From the NCBI GenBank assembly GCA_943735955.1, contig OX030958.1, positions 3,211,531 through 3,275,530 on the forward strand: a stretch of DNA of 64,000 nucleotides, written 5' to 3'. This DNA comes from Piscicola geometra (taxonomy: Eukaryota; Annelida; Clitellata; Hirudinida; Piscicolidae). The first letter of the stretch is position 1. The number at the start of each line of letters is the position of its first letter. Positions 46,001 through 58,000 of this stretch are shown here, piece by piece. The position numbers and the translations under genes are program-made. Under the pieces are notes generated by a model. That model saw only the letters and a program-made list of their open reading frames with translations. It was not told where the DNA came from and made no database searches.

Positions 46001-49000
46001 GTTGTTGTGGTGGGAGGTGAGGAGTTGTTGTGGTGGGAGGTGAGGAGTTATTGTGGTGGGAGGTGAGGAGTTGTTGTGGTGGGAGGTGAGGAGTTGTTGT
46101 GTGGGAGGTGAGGAGTTATTGTGGTGGGAGGTGAGGAGTTATTGTGGTGGGAGGTGAGGAGTTGTTGTGGTGGGAGGTGAGGAGTTGTTGTGGTGGGAGG
46201 TGAAGAGTTGTTGTGGTGGGAGGTGAGGAGTTATTGTGGTGGGAGGTGAGGAGTTGTTGTGGTGGGAGGTGAGGAGTTGTTGTGGTGGGAGGTGAGAAGT
46301 TGTTGTGGTGGGAGGTGAGGAGTTGTGGTGGGAGGTGAGGAGTTATTGTGGTGGGAGGTGAGGAGTTGTTGTGGTGGGAGGTGAGGAGTTGTTGTGGTGG
46401 GAGGTGAGGAGTTGTTGTAGTGGGAGGTGAGGAGTTGTTGTGTGGGAGGTGAGGAGTTGTTGTGGTGGGAGGTGAAGAGTTGTTGTGGTGGGAGGTGAGG
46501 AGTTGTTGTGGTGGGAGGTGAGGAGTTGTTGTGGTGGGAGGTGAGGAGTTGTTGTGGTGGGAGGTGAGGAGTTATTGTGGTGGGAGGTGAGGAGTTGTTG
46601 TGGTGGGAGGTGAAGAGTTGTTGTGGTGGGAGGTGAGGAGTTGTTGTGGTGGGAGGTGAGGAGTTGTTGTGGTGGGAGGTGAGGAGTTGTTGTGGTGGGA
46701 GGTGAGGAGTTATTGTGGTGGGAGATGAGGAGTTATTGTGGTGGGAGGTGAGGAGTTGTTGTGGTGGGAGGTGAGGAGTTGTTGTGGTGGGAGTTGTTGT
46801 GGTGGGAGGTGAGGAGTTGTTGTGGTGGGAGGTGAGGAGTTGTTGTGGTGGGAAGTGAGGAGTTGTTGTGGTGGGAGTTGTTGTGGTGGGAGGTGAGGAG
46901 TTGTTGTGGTGGGAGGTGAGGAGTTGTTGTGGTGGGAGGTGAGGAGTTATTGTGGTGGGAGGTGAGGAGTTGTTGTGGTGGGAGGTGAGGAGTTGTTGTG
47001 GTGGGAGGTGAGGAGTTGTTGTAGTGGGAGGTGAGGAGTTGTTGTGTGGGAGGTGAGGAGTTGTTGTGGTGGGAGGTGAAGAGTTGTTGTGGTGGGAGGT
47101 GAGGAGTTGTTGTGGTGGGAGGTGAGGAGTTGTTGTGGTGGGAGGTGAGGAGTTGTTGTGGTGGGAGGTGAGGAGTTATTGTGGTGGGAGGTGAGGAGTT
47201 GTTGTGGTGGGAGGTGAAGAGTTGTTGTGGTGGGAGGTGAGGAGTTGTTGTGGTGGGAGGTGAGGAGTTGTTGTGGTGGGAGGTGAGAAGTTGTTGTGGT
47301 GGGAGGTGAGGAGTTATTGTGGTGGGAGGTGAGGAGTTGTTGTGTGGGAGGTGAGGAGATGTTGTGGTGGGAGGTGAGGAGTTGTTGTGGTGGGAGGTGA
47401 GGAGTTATTGTGGTGGGAGGTGAGGAGTTGTTGTGGTGGGAGGTGAGGAGTTGTTGTGGTGGGAGGTGAAGAGTTGTTGTGGTGGGAGGTGAGGAGTTGT
47501 TGTGGTGGGAGGTGAGGAGTTGTTGTGGTGGGAGGTGAGAAGTTGTTGTGGTGGGAGGTGAGGAGTTGATGTGGTGGGAGGTGAGGAGTTATTGTGGTGG
47601 GAGGTGAGGAGTTGTTGTGGTGGGAGGTGAGGAGTTGTTGTGGTGGGAGGTGAGGAGTTGTTGTAGTGGGAGGTGAGGAGTTGTTGTGTGGGAGGTGAGG
47701 AGTTGTTGTGGTGGGAGGTGAAGAGTTGTTGTGGTGGGAGGTGAGGAGTTGTTGTGGTGGGAGGTGAGGAGTTGTTGTAGTGGGAGGTGAGGAGTTGTTG
47801 TGGTGGGAGGTGAGGAGTTATTGTGGTGGGAGGTGAGGAGTTGTTGTGGTGGGAGGTGAAGAGTTGTTGTGGTGGGAGGTGAGGAGTTATTGTGGTGGGA
47901 GGTGAGGAGTTGTTGTAGTGGGAGGTGAGGAGTTGTTGTTGTGGTGGGAGGTGAGGAGTTGTTGTGGTGGGAGGTGAGGAGTTGTTGTTGTGGTGGGAGG
48001 TGAAGAGTTGTTGTGGTGGGAGGTGAGGAGTTGTTGTAGTGGGAGGTGAGGAGTTGTTGTGTGGGAGGTGAGGAGTTGTTGTGGTGGGAGGTGAGGAGTT
48101 ATTGTGGTGGGAGGTGAGGAGTTGTTGTGGTGGGAGGTGAGGAGTTATTGTGGTGGTGGGAGGTGAATAGTTATTGTGGTGGGAGGTGAGAAGTTATTGT
48201 GGTGGGAGGTGAGGAGTTATTGTGGTGGGAAGTGAGGAGTTGTTGTGTGGGAGGTGAGGAGTTGTTGTGTGGGAGGTGAGGAGTTGTTGTGGTGGGAGAT
48301 GAAGAGTTGTTGTGGTGGGAGGTGAGGAGTTATTGTGGTGGGAGGTGAGGAGTTGTTGTGGTGGGAGGTGAGGAGTTATTGTGGTGGGAGGTGAGGAGTT
48401 ATTGTGGTGGGAGGTGAGGATTTGTTGTGGTGGGAGGTGAGGAGTTGTTGTGGTGGGAGGTGATGAGTTGTTGTGGTGGGAGGTGAGAAGTTGTTGTGGT
48501 GGGAGGTGAGGAGTTGTTGTGGTGGGAGGTGAGGAGTTATTGTGGTGGGAGGTGAGGAGTTGTTGTGGTGGGAGGTGAGGAGTTGTTGTGTGGGAGGTGA
48601 GGAGTTATTGTGGTGGGAGGTGAGGAGTTATTGTGGTGGGAGGTGAGGAGTTGTTGTGGTGGGAGGTGAGGAGTTGTTGTGGTGGGAGGTGAAGAGTTGT
48701 TGTGGTGGGAGGTGAGGAGTTATTGTGGTGGGAGGTGAGGAGTTGTTGTGGTGGGAGGTGAGGAGTTATTGTGGTGGGAGGTGAGGAGTTGTTGTGGTGG
48801 GAGGTGAGGAGTTGTTGTGGAGGGAGGTGAGAAGTTGTTGTGGTGGGAGGTGAGGAGTTGTGGTGGGAGGTGAGGAGTTATTGTGGTGGGAGGTGAGGAG
48901 TTGTTGTGGTGGGAGGTGAGGAGTTGTTGTGGTGGGAGGTGAGGAGTTGTTGTAGTGGGAGGTGAGGAGTTGTTGTGTGGGAGGTGAGGAGTTGTTGTGG

Positions 49001-52000
49001 TGGGAGGTGAAGAGTTGTTGTGGTGGGAGGTGAGGAGTTGTTGTGGTGGGAGGTGAGGAGTTGTTGTGGTGGGAGGTGAGGAGTTGTTGTGGTGGGAGGT
49101 GAGGAGTTATTGTGGTGGGAGGTGAGGAGTTGTTGTGGTGGGAGGTGAAGAGTTGTTGTGGTGGGAGGTGAGGAGTTGTTGTGGTGGGAGGTGAGGAGTT
49201 GTTGTGGTGGGAGGTGAGGAGTTGTTGTGGTGGGAGGTGAGGAGTTATTGTGGTGGGAGGTGGGGAGTTATTGTGGTGGGAGGTGAGGAGTTGTTGTGGT
49301 GGGAGGTGAGGAGTTGTTGTGGTGGGAGTTGTTGTGGTGGGAGGTGAGGAGTTGTTGTGGTGGGAGGTGAGGAGTTGTTGTGGTGGGAAGTGAGGAGTTG
49401 TTGTGGTGGGAGTTGTTGTGGTGGGAGGTGAGGAGTTGTTGTGGTGGGAGGTGAGGAGTTGTTGTGGTGGGAGGTGAGGAGTTGTTGTGGTGGGAGGTGA
49501 GGAGTTATTGTGGTGGGAGGTGAGGAGTTGTTGTGGTGGGAGGTGAGGAGTTGTTGTGGTGGGAGGTGAGGAGTTGTTGTAGTGGGAGGTGAGGAGTTGT
49601 TGTGTGGGAGGTGAGGAGTTGTTGTGGTGGGAGGTGAAGAGTTGTTGTGGTGGGAGGTGAGGAGTTGTTGTGGTGGGAGGTGAGGAGTTGTTGTGGTGGG
49701 AGGTGAGGAGTTGTTGTGGTGGGAGGTGAGGAGTTATTGTGGTGGGAGGTGAGGAGTTGTTGTGGTGAGGAGGTGAAGAGTTGTTGTGGTGGGAGGTGAG
49801 GAGTTGTTGTGGTGGGAGGTGAGGAGTTGTTGTGGTGGGAGGTGAGAAGTTGTTGTGGGTGGGAGGTGAGGAGTTATTGTGGTGGGAGGTGAGGAGTTGT
49901 TGTGTGGGAGGTGAGGAGATGTTGTGGTGGGAGGTGAGGAGTTGTTGTGGTGGGAGGTGAGGAGTTATTGTGGCTGGGAGGTGAGGAGTTGTTGTGGTGG
50001 GAGGTGAGGAGTTGTTGTGGTGGGAGGTGAAGAGCTTGTTGTGGTGGAAGGTGAGGAGTTGTTGTGGTGGGAGGTGAGGAGGTTCTTGTGGTGGGAGGTG
50101 AAGAGTTGTTGTGGTGGGAGGTGAGGAGTTGTTGTGGTGGGAGGTGAGGAGTTGTTGTGGTGGGAGGTGAGGAGTTGTTGTGGTGGGAGGTGAGGAGTTG
50201 TTGTGGTGGGAGGTGAGGAGTTGTTGTGGTGGGAGGTGAGGGAGTTGTTGTGGTGGGAGGTGAAAAGTTGTTGTGGTGGGAGGTGAGGAGTTGTTGTGGT
50301 GGGAGGTGAGGAGTTGTTGTGGTGGGAGGTGAGGAGTTGTTGTGGTGGGAGGTGAGGAGTTGTTGTGGTGGGAGGTGAGGAGTTGTTGTGGTGGGAGGTG
50401 AAAAGTTGTTGTGGTGGGAGGTGAGGAGTTGTTGTGGGAGGTGAAAAGTTGTTGTGTGGGAGGGTGAGGAGTTGTTGTGGTGGGAGGTGAAGAGTTGTTG
50501 TGGTGGGAGGTGAGGAGTTATTGTGGTGGGAGGTGAGGAGTTGTTGTGGTGGGAGGTGAGGAGTTATTGTGGTGGGAGGTGAGGAGTTGTTGTGGTGGGA
50601 GGTGAGGAGTTGTTGTGGTGGGAGGTGAGAAGTTGTTGTGGTGGGAGGTGAGGAGTTATTGTGGTGGGAGGTGAGAAGTTGTTGTGTGGGAGGTGAGGAG
50701 TTGTTGTGGTGGGAGGTGAGGAGTTGTGGTGGGAGGTGAGGAGTTATTGTGGTGGGAGGTGAGGAGTTGTTGTGGTGGGAGGTGAGGAGTTGTTGTGGTG
50801 GGAGGTGAGGAGTTGTTGTGGTGGGAGGTGAGGAGTTATTGTGGTGGGAGGTGAGGAGTTGTTGTGGTGGGAGGTGAAGAGTTGTTGTGGTGGGAGGTGA
50901 GGAGTTGTTGTGGTGGGAGGTGAGAAGTTGTTGTGGTGGGAGGTGAGGAGTTGTTGTGGTGGGAGGTGAGGAGTTTTTTGTGGTGGGAGGTGAGGAGTTG
51001 TTGTGGTGGGAGGTGAGGAGTTATTGTGGTGGGAGGTGAGGAGTTGTTGTGGTGGGAGGTGAGGAGTTGTTGTGGTGGGAGGTGAGGAGTTATTGTGGTG
51101 GGAGGTGAGGAGTTGTTGTGGTGGGAGGTGAGGAGTTGTTGTGGTGGGAGGTGAGGAGTTGTTGTGGGTGGGAGGTGAGAAGTTATTGTGGTGGGAGGTG
51201 AGGAGTTGTTGTGGTGGGAGGTGAGGAGTTGTTGTGGTGGGAGGTGAGGAGTTGGTTGTGGTGGGAGGTGAGGAGTTATTGTGGTGGGAGGTGAGGAGTT
51301 ATTGTGGTGGGAGGTGAGGAGTTGTTGTGGTGGGAGGTGAGGAGTTGTTGTGGTGGGAGGTGAGGAGTTATTGTGGTGGGAGGTGAGGAGTTGTTGTGGT
51401 GGGAGGTGAGGAGTTATTGTGGTGGAAGGTGAGGAGTTGTTGTGGTGGGAGGTGAGGAGTTATTGTGGTGGTGGGAGGTGAGGAGTTATTGTGGTGGGAG
51501 GTGAGGAGTTGTTGTGGTGGGAGGTGAGGAGTTATTGTGGTGGGAGGTGAGGAGTTGTTGCGGTGGGAGGTGAGGAGTTGTTGTGGTGGGAGGTGAGGAG
51601 TTGTTGTGGTGGGAGGTGAGGAGTTATTGTGGTGGGAGGTGAGGAGTTGTTGTGGTGGGAGGTGAGGAGTTATTGTGGTGGGAGGTGAGGAGTTGTTGTG
51701 GTGGGAGGTGAGGAGTTGTTGTGGTGGGAGGTGAGGAGTTATTGTGGTGGGAGGTGAGGAGTTATTGTGGTGGGAGGTGAGGAGTTGTTGTGGTGGGAGG
51801 TGAGGAGTTATTGTGGTGGGAGGTGAGGAGTTGTTGTGGTGGGAGGTGAGGAGTTATTGTGGTGGAAGGTGAGGAGTTGTTGTGGTGGGAGGTGAGGAGT
51901 TGTTGTGGTGGGAGGTGAGGAGTTATTGTGGTGGGAGGTGAGGAGTTGTTGTGGTGGGAGGTGAGGAGTTGTTGTGGTGGGAGGTGAGGAGTTGTTGTGG

Positions 52001-55000
52001 TGGGAGGTGAGGAGTTGTTGTGGTGGGAGGTGAGGAGTTATTGTGGTGGGAGGTGAGGAGTTATTGTGGTGGGAGGTGAGGAGTTGTTGTGGTGGGAGGT
52101 GAGGAGTTGTTGTGGTGGGAGGTGAGGAGTTATTGTTGTGGGAGGTGAGGAGTTGTTGTGGTGGGAGGTGAGGAGTTGTTGTGGTGGGAGGTGAAGAGTT
52201 GTTGTGGTGGGAGGTGAGGAGTTGTTGTGGTGGGAGGTGAGAAGTTGTTGTGGTGGGAGGTGAGGAGTTGTTGTGGTGGGAGGTGAGGAGTTTTTGTGGT
52301 GGGAGGTGAGGAGTTGTTGTGGTGGGAGGTGAGGAGTTATTGTGGTGGGAGGTGAGGAGTTGTTGTGGTGGGAGGTGAGGAGTTGTTGTGGTGGGAGGTG
52401 AGGAGTTATTGTGGTGGGAGGTGAGGAGTTGTTGTGGTGGGAGGTGAAGAGTTGTTGTGGTGGGAGGTGAGGAGTTGTTGTGGTGGGAGGTGAGAAGTTA
52501 TTGTGGTGGGAGGTGAGGAGTTGTTGTGGTGGGAGATGAGGAGTTGTTGTGGTGGGAGGTGAGGAGTTGTTGTGGTGGGAGGTGAGGAGTTATTGTGGTG
52601 GGAGGTGAGGAGTTGTTGTGGTGGGAGGTGAGGAGTTATTGTGGTGGGAGGGGATAGGTTGTTGTGGTGGGAGGTGAGGAGTTATTGTGGTGGAAGGTGA
52701 GGAGTTGTTGTGGTGGGAGGTGAGGAGTTATTGTGGTGGTGGGAGGTGAGGAGTTATTGTGGTGGGAGGTGAGGAGTTGTTGTGGTGGGAGGTGAGGAGT
52801 TATTGTGGTGGGAGGTGAGGAGTTGTTGCGGTGGGAGGTGAGGAGTTGTTGTGGTGGGAGGTGAGGAGTTGTTGTGGTGGGAGGTGAGGAGTTATTGTGG
52901 TGGGAGGTGAGGAGTTGTTGTGGTGGGAGGTGAGGAGTTATTGTGGTGGGAGGTGAGGAGTTGTTGTGGTGGGAGGTGAGGAGTTGTTGTGGTGGGAGGT
53001 GAGGAGTTATTGTGGTGGGAGGTGAGGAGTTGTTGTGGTGGGAGGTGAGGAGTTATTGTGGTGGGAGGTGAGGAGTTGTTGTGGTGGGAGGTGAGGAGTT
53101 ATTGTGGTGGAAGGTGAGGAGTTGTTGTGGTGGGAGGTGAGGAGTTGTTGTGGTGGGAGGTGAGGAGTTATTGTGGTGGGAGGTGAGGAGTTGTTGTGGT
53201 GGGAGGTGAGGAGTTGTTGTGGTGGGAGGTGAGGAGTTGTTGTGGTGGGAGGTGAGGAGTTGTTGTGGTGGGAGGTGAGGAGTTATTGTGGTGGGAGGTG
53301 AGGAGTTGTTGTGGTGGGAGGTGAGGAGTTATTGTGGTGGAAGGTGAGGAGTTGTTGTGGTGGGAGGTGAGGAGTTATTGTGGTGGTGGGAGGTGAGGAG
53401 TTATTGTGGTGGGAGGTGAGGAGTTGTTGTGGTGGGAGGTGAGAAGTTATTGTGGTGGGAGGTGAGGAGTTGTTGTGGTGGGAGATGAGGAGTTGTTGTG
53501 GTGGGAGGTGAGGAGTTGTTGTGGTGGGAGGTGAGGAGTTATTGTGGTGGGAGGTGAGGAGTTGTTGTGGTGGGAGGTGAGGAGTTATTGTGGTGGGAGG
53601 GGATAGGTTGTTGTGGTGGGAGGTGAGGAGTTATTGTGGTGGAAGGTGAGGAGTTGTTGTGGTGGGAGGTGAGGAGTTATTGTGGTGGTGGGAGGTGAGG
53701 AGTTATTGTGGTGGGAGGTGAGGAGTTGTTGTGGTGGGAGGTGAGGAGTTATTGTGGTGGGAGGTGAGGAGTTGTTGCGGTGGGAGGTGAGGAGTTGTTG
53801 TGGTGGGAGGTGAGGAGTTGTTGTGGTGGGAGGTGAGGAGTTATTGTGGTGGGAGGTGAGGAGTTGTTGTGGTGGGAGGTGAGGAGTTATTGTGGTGGGA
53901 GGTGAGGAGTTGTTGTGGTGGGAGGTGAGGAGTTGTTGTGGTGGGAGGTGAGGAGTTATTGTGGTGGGAGGTGAGGAGTTGTTGTGGTGGGAGGTGAGGA
54001 GTTATTGTGGTGGGAGGTGAGGAGTTGTTGTGGTGGGAGGTGAGGAGTTATTGTGGTGGAAGGTGAGGAGTTGTTGTGGTGGGAGGTGAGGAGTTGTTGT
54101 GGTGGGAGGTGAGGAGTTATTGTGGTGGGAGGTGAGGAGTTGTTGTGGTGGGAGGTGAGGAGTTGTTGTGGTGGGAGGTGAGGAGTTGTTGTGGTGGGAG
54201 GTGAGGAGTTGTTGTGGTGGGAGGTGAGGAGTTATTGTGGTGGGAGGTGAGGAGTTGTTGTGGTGGGTGGTGAGGAGTTATTGTGGTGGAAGGTGAGGAG
54301 TTGTTGTGGTGGGAGGTGAGGAGTTATTGTGGTGGTGGGAGGTGAGGAGTTATTGTGGTGGGAGGTGAGGAGTTGTTGTGGTGGGAGGTGAGGAGTTATT
54401 GTGGTGGGAGGTGAGGAGTTGTTGCGGTGGGAGGTGAGGAGTTGTTGTGGTGGGAGGTGAGGAGTTGTTGTGGTGGGAGGTGAGGAGTTATTGTGGTGGG
54501 AGGTGAGGAGTTGTTGTGGTGGGAGGTGAGGAGTTATTGTGGTGGGAGGTGAGGAGTTGTTGTGGTGGGAGGTGAGGAGTTGTTGTGGTGGGAGGTGAGG
54601 AGTTATTGTGGTGGGAGGTGAGGAGTTATTGTGGTGGGAGGTGAGGAGTTGTTGTGGTGGGAGGTGAGGAGTTATTGTGGTGGGAGGTGAGGAGTTGTTG
54701 TGGTGGGAGGTGAGGAGTTATTGTGGTGGAAGGTGAGGAGTTGTTGTGGTGGGAGGTGAGGAGTTGTTGTGGTGGGAGGTGAGGAGTTATTGTGGTGGGA
54801 GGTGAGGAGTTGTTGTGGTGGGAGGTGAGGAGTTGTTGTGGTGGGAGGTGAGGAGTTGTTGTGGTGGGAGGTGAGGAGTTGTTGTGGTGGGAGGTGAGGA
54901 GTTATTGTGGTGGGAGGTGAGGAGTTATTGTGGTGGGAGGTGAGGAGTTGTTGTGGTGGGAGGTGAGGAGTTGTTGTGGTGGGAGGTGAGGAGTTATTGT

Positions 55001-58000
55001 TGTGGGAGGTGAGGAGTTGTTGTGGTGGGAGGTGAGGAGTTGTTGTGGTGGGAGGTGAAGAGTTGTTGTGGTGGGAGGTGAGGAGTTGTTGTGGTGGGAG
55101 GTGAGAAGTTGTTGTGGTGGGAGGTGAGGAGTTGTTGTGGTGGGAGGTGAGGAGTTTTTGTGGTGGGAGGTGAGGAGTTGTTGTGGTGGGAGGTGAGGAG
55201 TTATTGTGGTGGGAGGTGAGGAGTTGTTGTGGTGGGAGGTGAGGAGTTGTTGTGGTGGGAGGTGAGGAGTTATTGTGGTGGGAGGTGAGGAGTTGTTGTG
55301 GTGGGAGGTGAGGAGTTGTTGTGGTGGGAGGTGAGGAGTTGTTGTGGTGGGAGGTGAGGAGTTGTTGTGGTGGGAGGTGAGTGGGAGGTGAGGAGTTATT
55401 GTTGTGGGAGGTGAGGAGTTGTTGTGGTGGGAGGTGAGGAGTTGTTGTGGTGGGAGGTGAAGAGTTGTTGTGGTGGGAGGTGAGGAGTTGTTGTGGTGGG
55501 AGGTGAGAAGTTGTTGTGGTGGGAGGTGAGGAGTTGTTGTGGTGGGAGGTGAGGAGTTTTTGTGGTGGGAGGTGAGGAGTTGTTGTGGTGGGAGGTGAGG
55601 AGTTATTGTGGTGGGAGGTGAGGAGTTGTTGTGGTGGGAGGTGAGGAGTTGTTGTGGTGGGAGGTGAGGAGTTATTGTGGTGGGAGGTGAGGAGTTGTTG
55701 TGGTGGGAGGTGAGGAGTTGTTGTGGTGGGAGGTGAGGAGTTGTTGTGGTGGGAGGTGAGAAGTTATTGTGGTGGGAGGTGAGGAGTTGTTGTGGTGGGA
55801 GATGAGGAGTTGTTGTGGTGGGAGGTGAGGAGTTGTTGTGGTGGGAGGTGAGGAGTTATTGTGGTGGGAGGTGAGGAGTTGTTGTGGTGGGAGGTGAGGA
55901 GTTATTGTGGTGGGAGGGGATAGGTTGTTGTGGTGGGAGGTGAGGAGTTATTGTGGTGGAAGGTGAGGAGTTGTTGTGGTGGGAGGTGAGGAGTTATTGT
56001 GGTGGTGGGAGGTGAGGAGTTATTGTGGTGGGAGGTGAGGAGTTGTTGTGGTGGGAGGTGAGGAGTTATTGTGGTGGGAGGTGAGGAGTTGTTGCGGTGG
56101 GAGGTGAGGAGTTGTTGTGGTGGGAGGTGAGGAGTTGTTGTGGTGGGAGGTGAGGAGTTATTGTGGTGGGAGGTGAGGAGTTGTTGTGGTGGGAGGTGAG
56201 GAGTTATTGTGGTGGGAGGTGAGGAGTTGTTGTGGTGGGAGGTGAGGAGTTGTTGTGGTGAGAGGTGAGGAGTTATTGTGGTGGGAGGTGAGGAGTTGTT
56301 GTGGTGGGAGGTGAGGAGTTATTGTGGTGGGAGGTGAGGAGTTGTTGTGGTGGGAGGTGAGGAGTTATTGTGGTGGAAGGTGAGGAGTTGTTGTGGTGGG
56401 AGGTGAGGAGTTGTTGTGGTGGGAGGTGAGGAGTTATTGTGGTGGGAGGTGAGGAGTTGTTGTGGTGGGAGGTGAGGAGTTGTTGTGGTGGGAGGTGAGG
56501 AGTTGTTGTGGTGGGAGGTGAGGAGTTGTTGTGGTGGGAGGTGAGGAGTTATTGTGGTGGGAGGTGAGGAGTTATTGTGGTGGGAGGTGAGGAGTTGTTG
56601 TGGTGGGAGGTGAGGAGTTGTTGTGGTGGGAGGTGAGGAGTTATTGTGGTGGGAGGTGAGGAGTTGTTGTGGTGGGAGGTGAGGAGTTATTGTGGTGGAA
56701 GGTGAGGAGTTGTTGTGGTGGGAGGTGAGGAGTTATTGTGGTGGTGGGAGGTGAGGAGTTATTGTGGTGGGAGGTGAGGAGTTGTTGTGGTGGGAGGTGA
56801 GGAGTTATTGTGGTGGGAGGTGAGGAGTTGTTGTGGTGGGAGGTGAGGAGTTGTTGTGGTGGAAGGTGAGGAGTTATTGTGGTGGGAGGTGAGAAATTAT
56901 TGTGGTGGGAGGTGAGGAGTTGTTGTGGTGGGAGGTGAGGAGTTGTTGTGGTGGGAGGTGAGGAGTTTTTGTGGTGGGAGGTGAGGAGTTATTGTGGTGG
57001 GAGGTGAGGAGTTGTTGTGGTGGGAGGTGAGGAGTTGTTGTGGTGGGAGGTGAGGAGTTGTTGTGGTGGGAGGTGAGGAGTTGTTGTGGTGGGAGGTGAG
57101 GAGTTATTGTGGTGGTGGGAGGTGAGGAGTTATTGTGGTGGGAGGTGAAGAGTTGTTGTGGTGGGAGGTGAGGAGTTGTTGTGGTGGGAGGTAAGGAGTT
57201 ATTGTGGTGGGAGGTGAAGAGTTGTTGTGGTGGGAGGTGAGGAGTTATTGTGGTGGGAGGTGAGGAGTTGTTGTGGTGGGAGGTGAGGAGTTATTGTGGT
57301 GGGAAGTGAGGAGTTATTGTGGTGGGAGGTGAGGAGTTATTGTGGTGGGAGGTGAGGAGTTATTGTGGTGGGAGGTGAGGAGTTATTGTGGTGGGAGGTG
57401 AGGAGTTATTGTGGTGGTGGGAGGTGAGGAGTTATTGTGGTGGGAGGTGAGGAGTTGTTGTAGTGGGAGGTGAGGAGTTGTTGTGGTGGGAGGTGAGGAG
57501 TTATTGTGGTGGGAGGTGAGGAGTTATTGTGGTGGGAGGTGAGGAGTTGTTGTGGTGGGAGGTGAGAAGTTGTTGTGGTGGGAGGTGAGGAGTTATTGTG
57601 GTGGGAGGTGAGGAGTTGTTGTGGTGGGAGGTGAGGAGTTATTGTGGTGGGAGGTGAGGAGTTGTTGTGGTGGGAGGTGAGGAGTTGTTGTGGTGGGAGG
57701 TGAGAAGTTGTTGTGGTGGGAGGTGAGGAGTTATTGTGGTGGGAGGTGAAGAGTTGTTGTGTGGGAGGTGAGGAGTTGTTGTGGTGGGAGGTGAGGAGTT
57801 GTTGTGGTGGGAGGTGAGGAGTTATTGTGGTGGGAGGTGAGGAGTTGTTGTGGTGGGAGGTGAGGAGTTGTTGTGGTGGGAGGTGAGGAGTTGTTGTGGT
57901 GGGAGGTGAGGAGTTATTGTGGTGGGAGGTGAGGAGTTGTTGTGGTGGGAGGTGAGGAGTTGTTGTGGTGGAAGGTGAGGAGTTGTTGTGGTGGAAGTTG

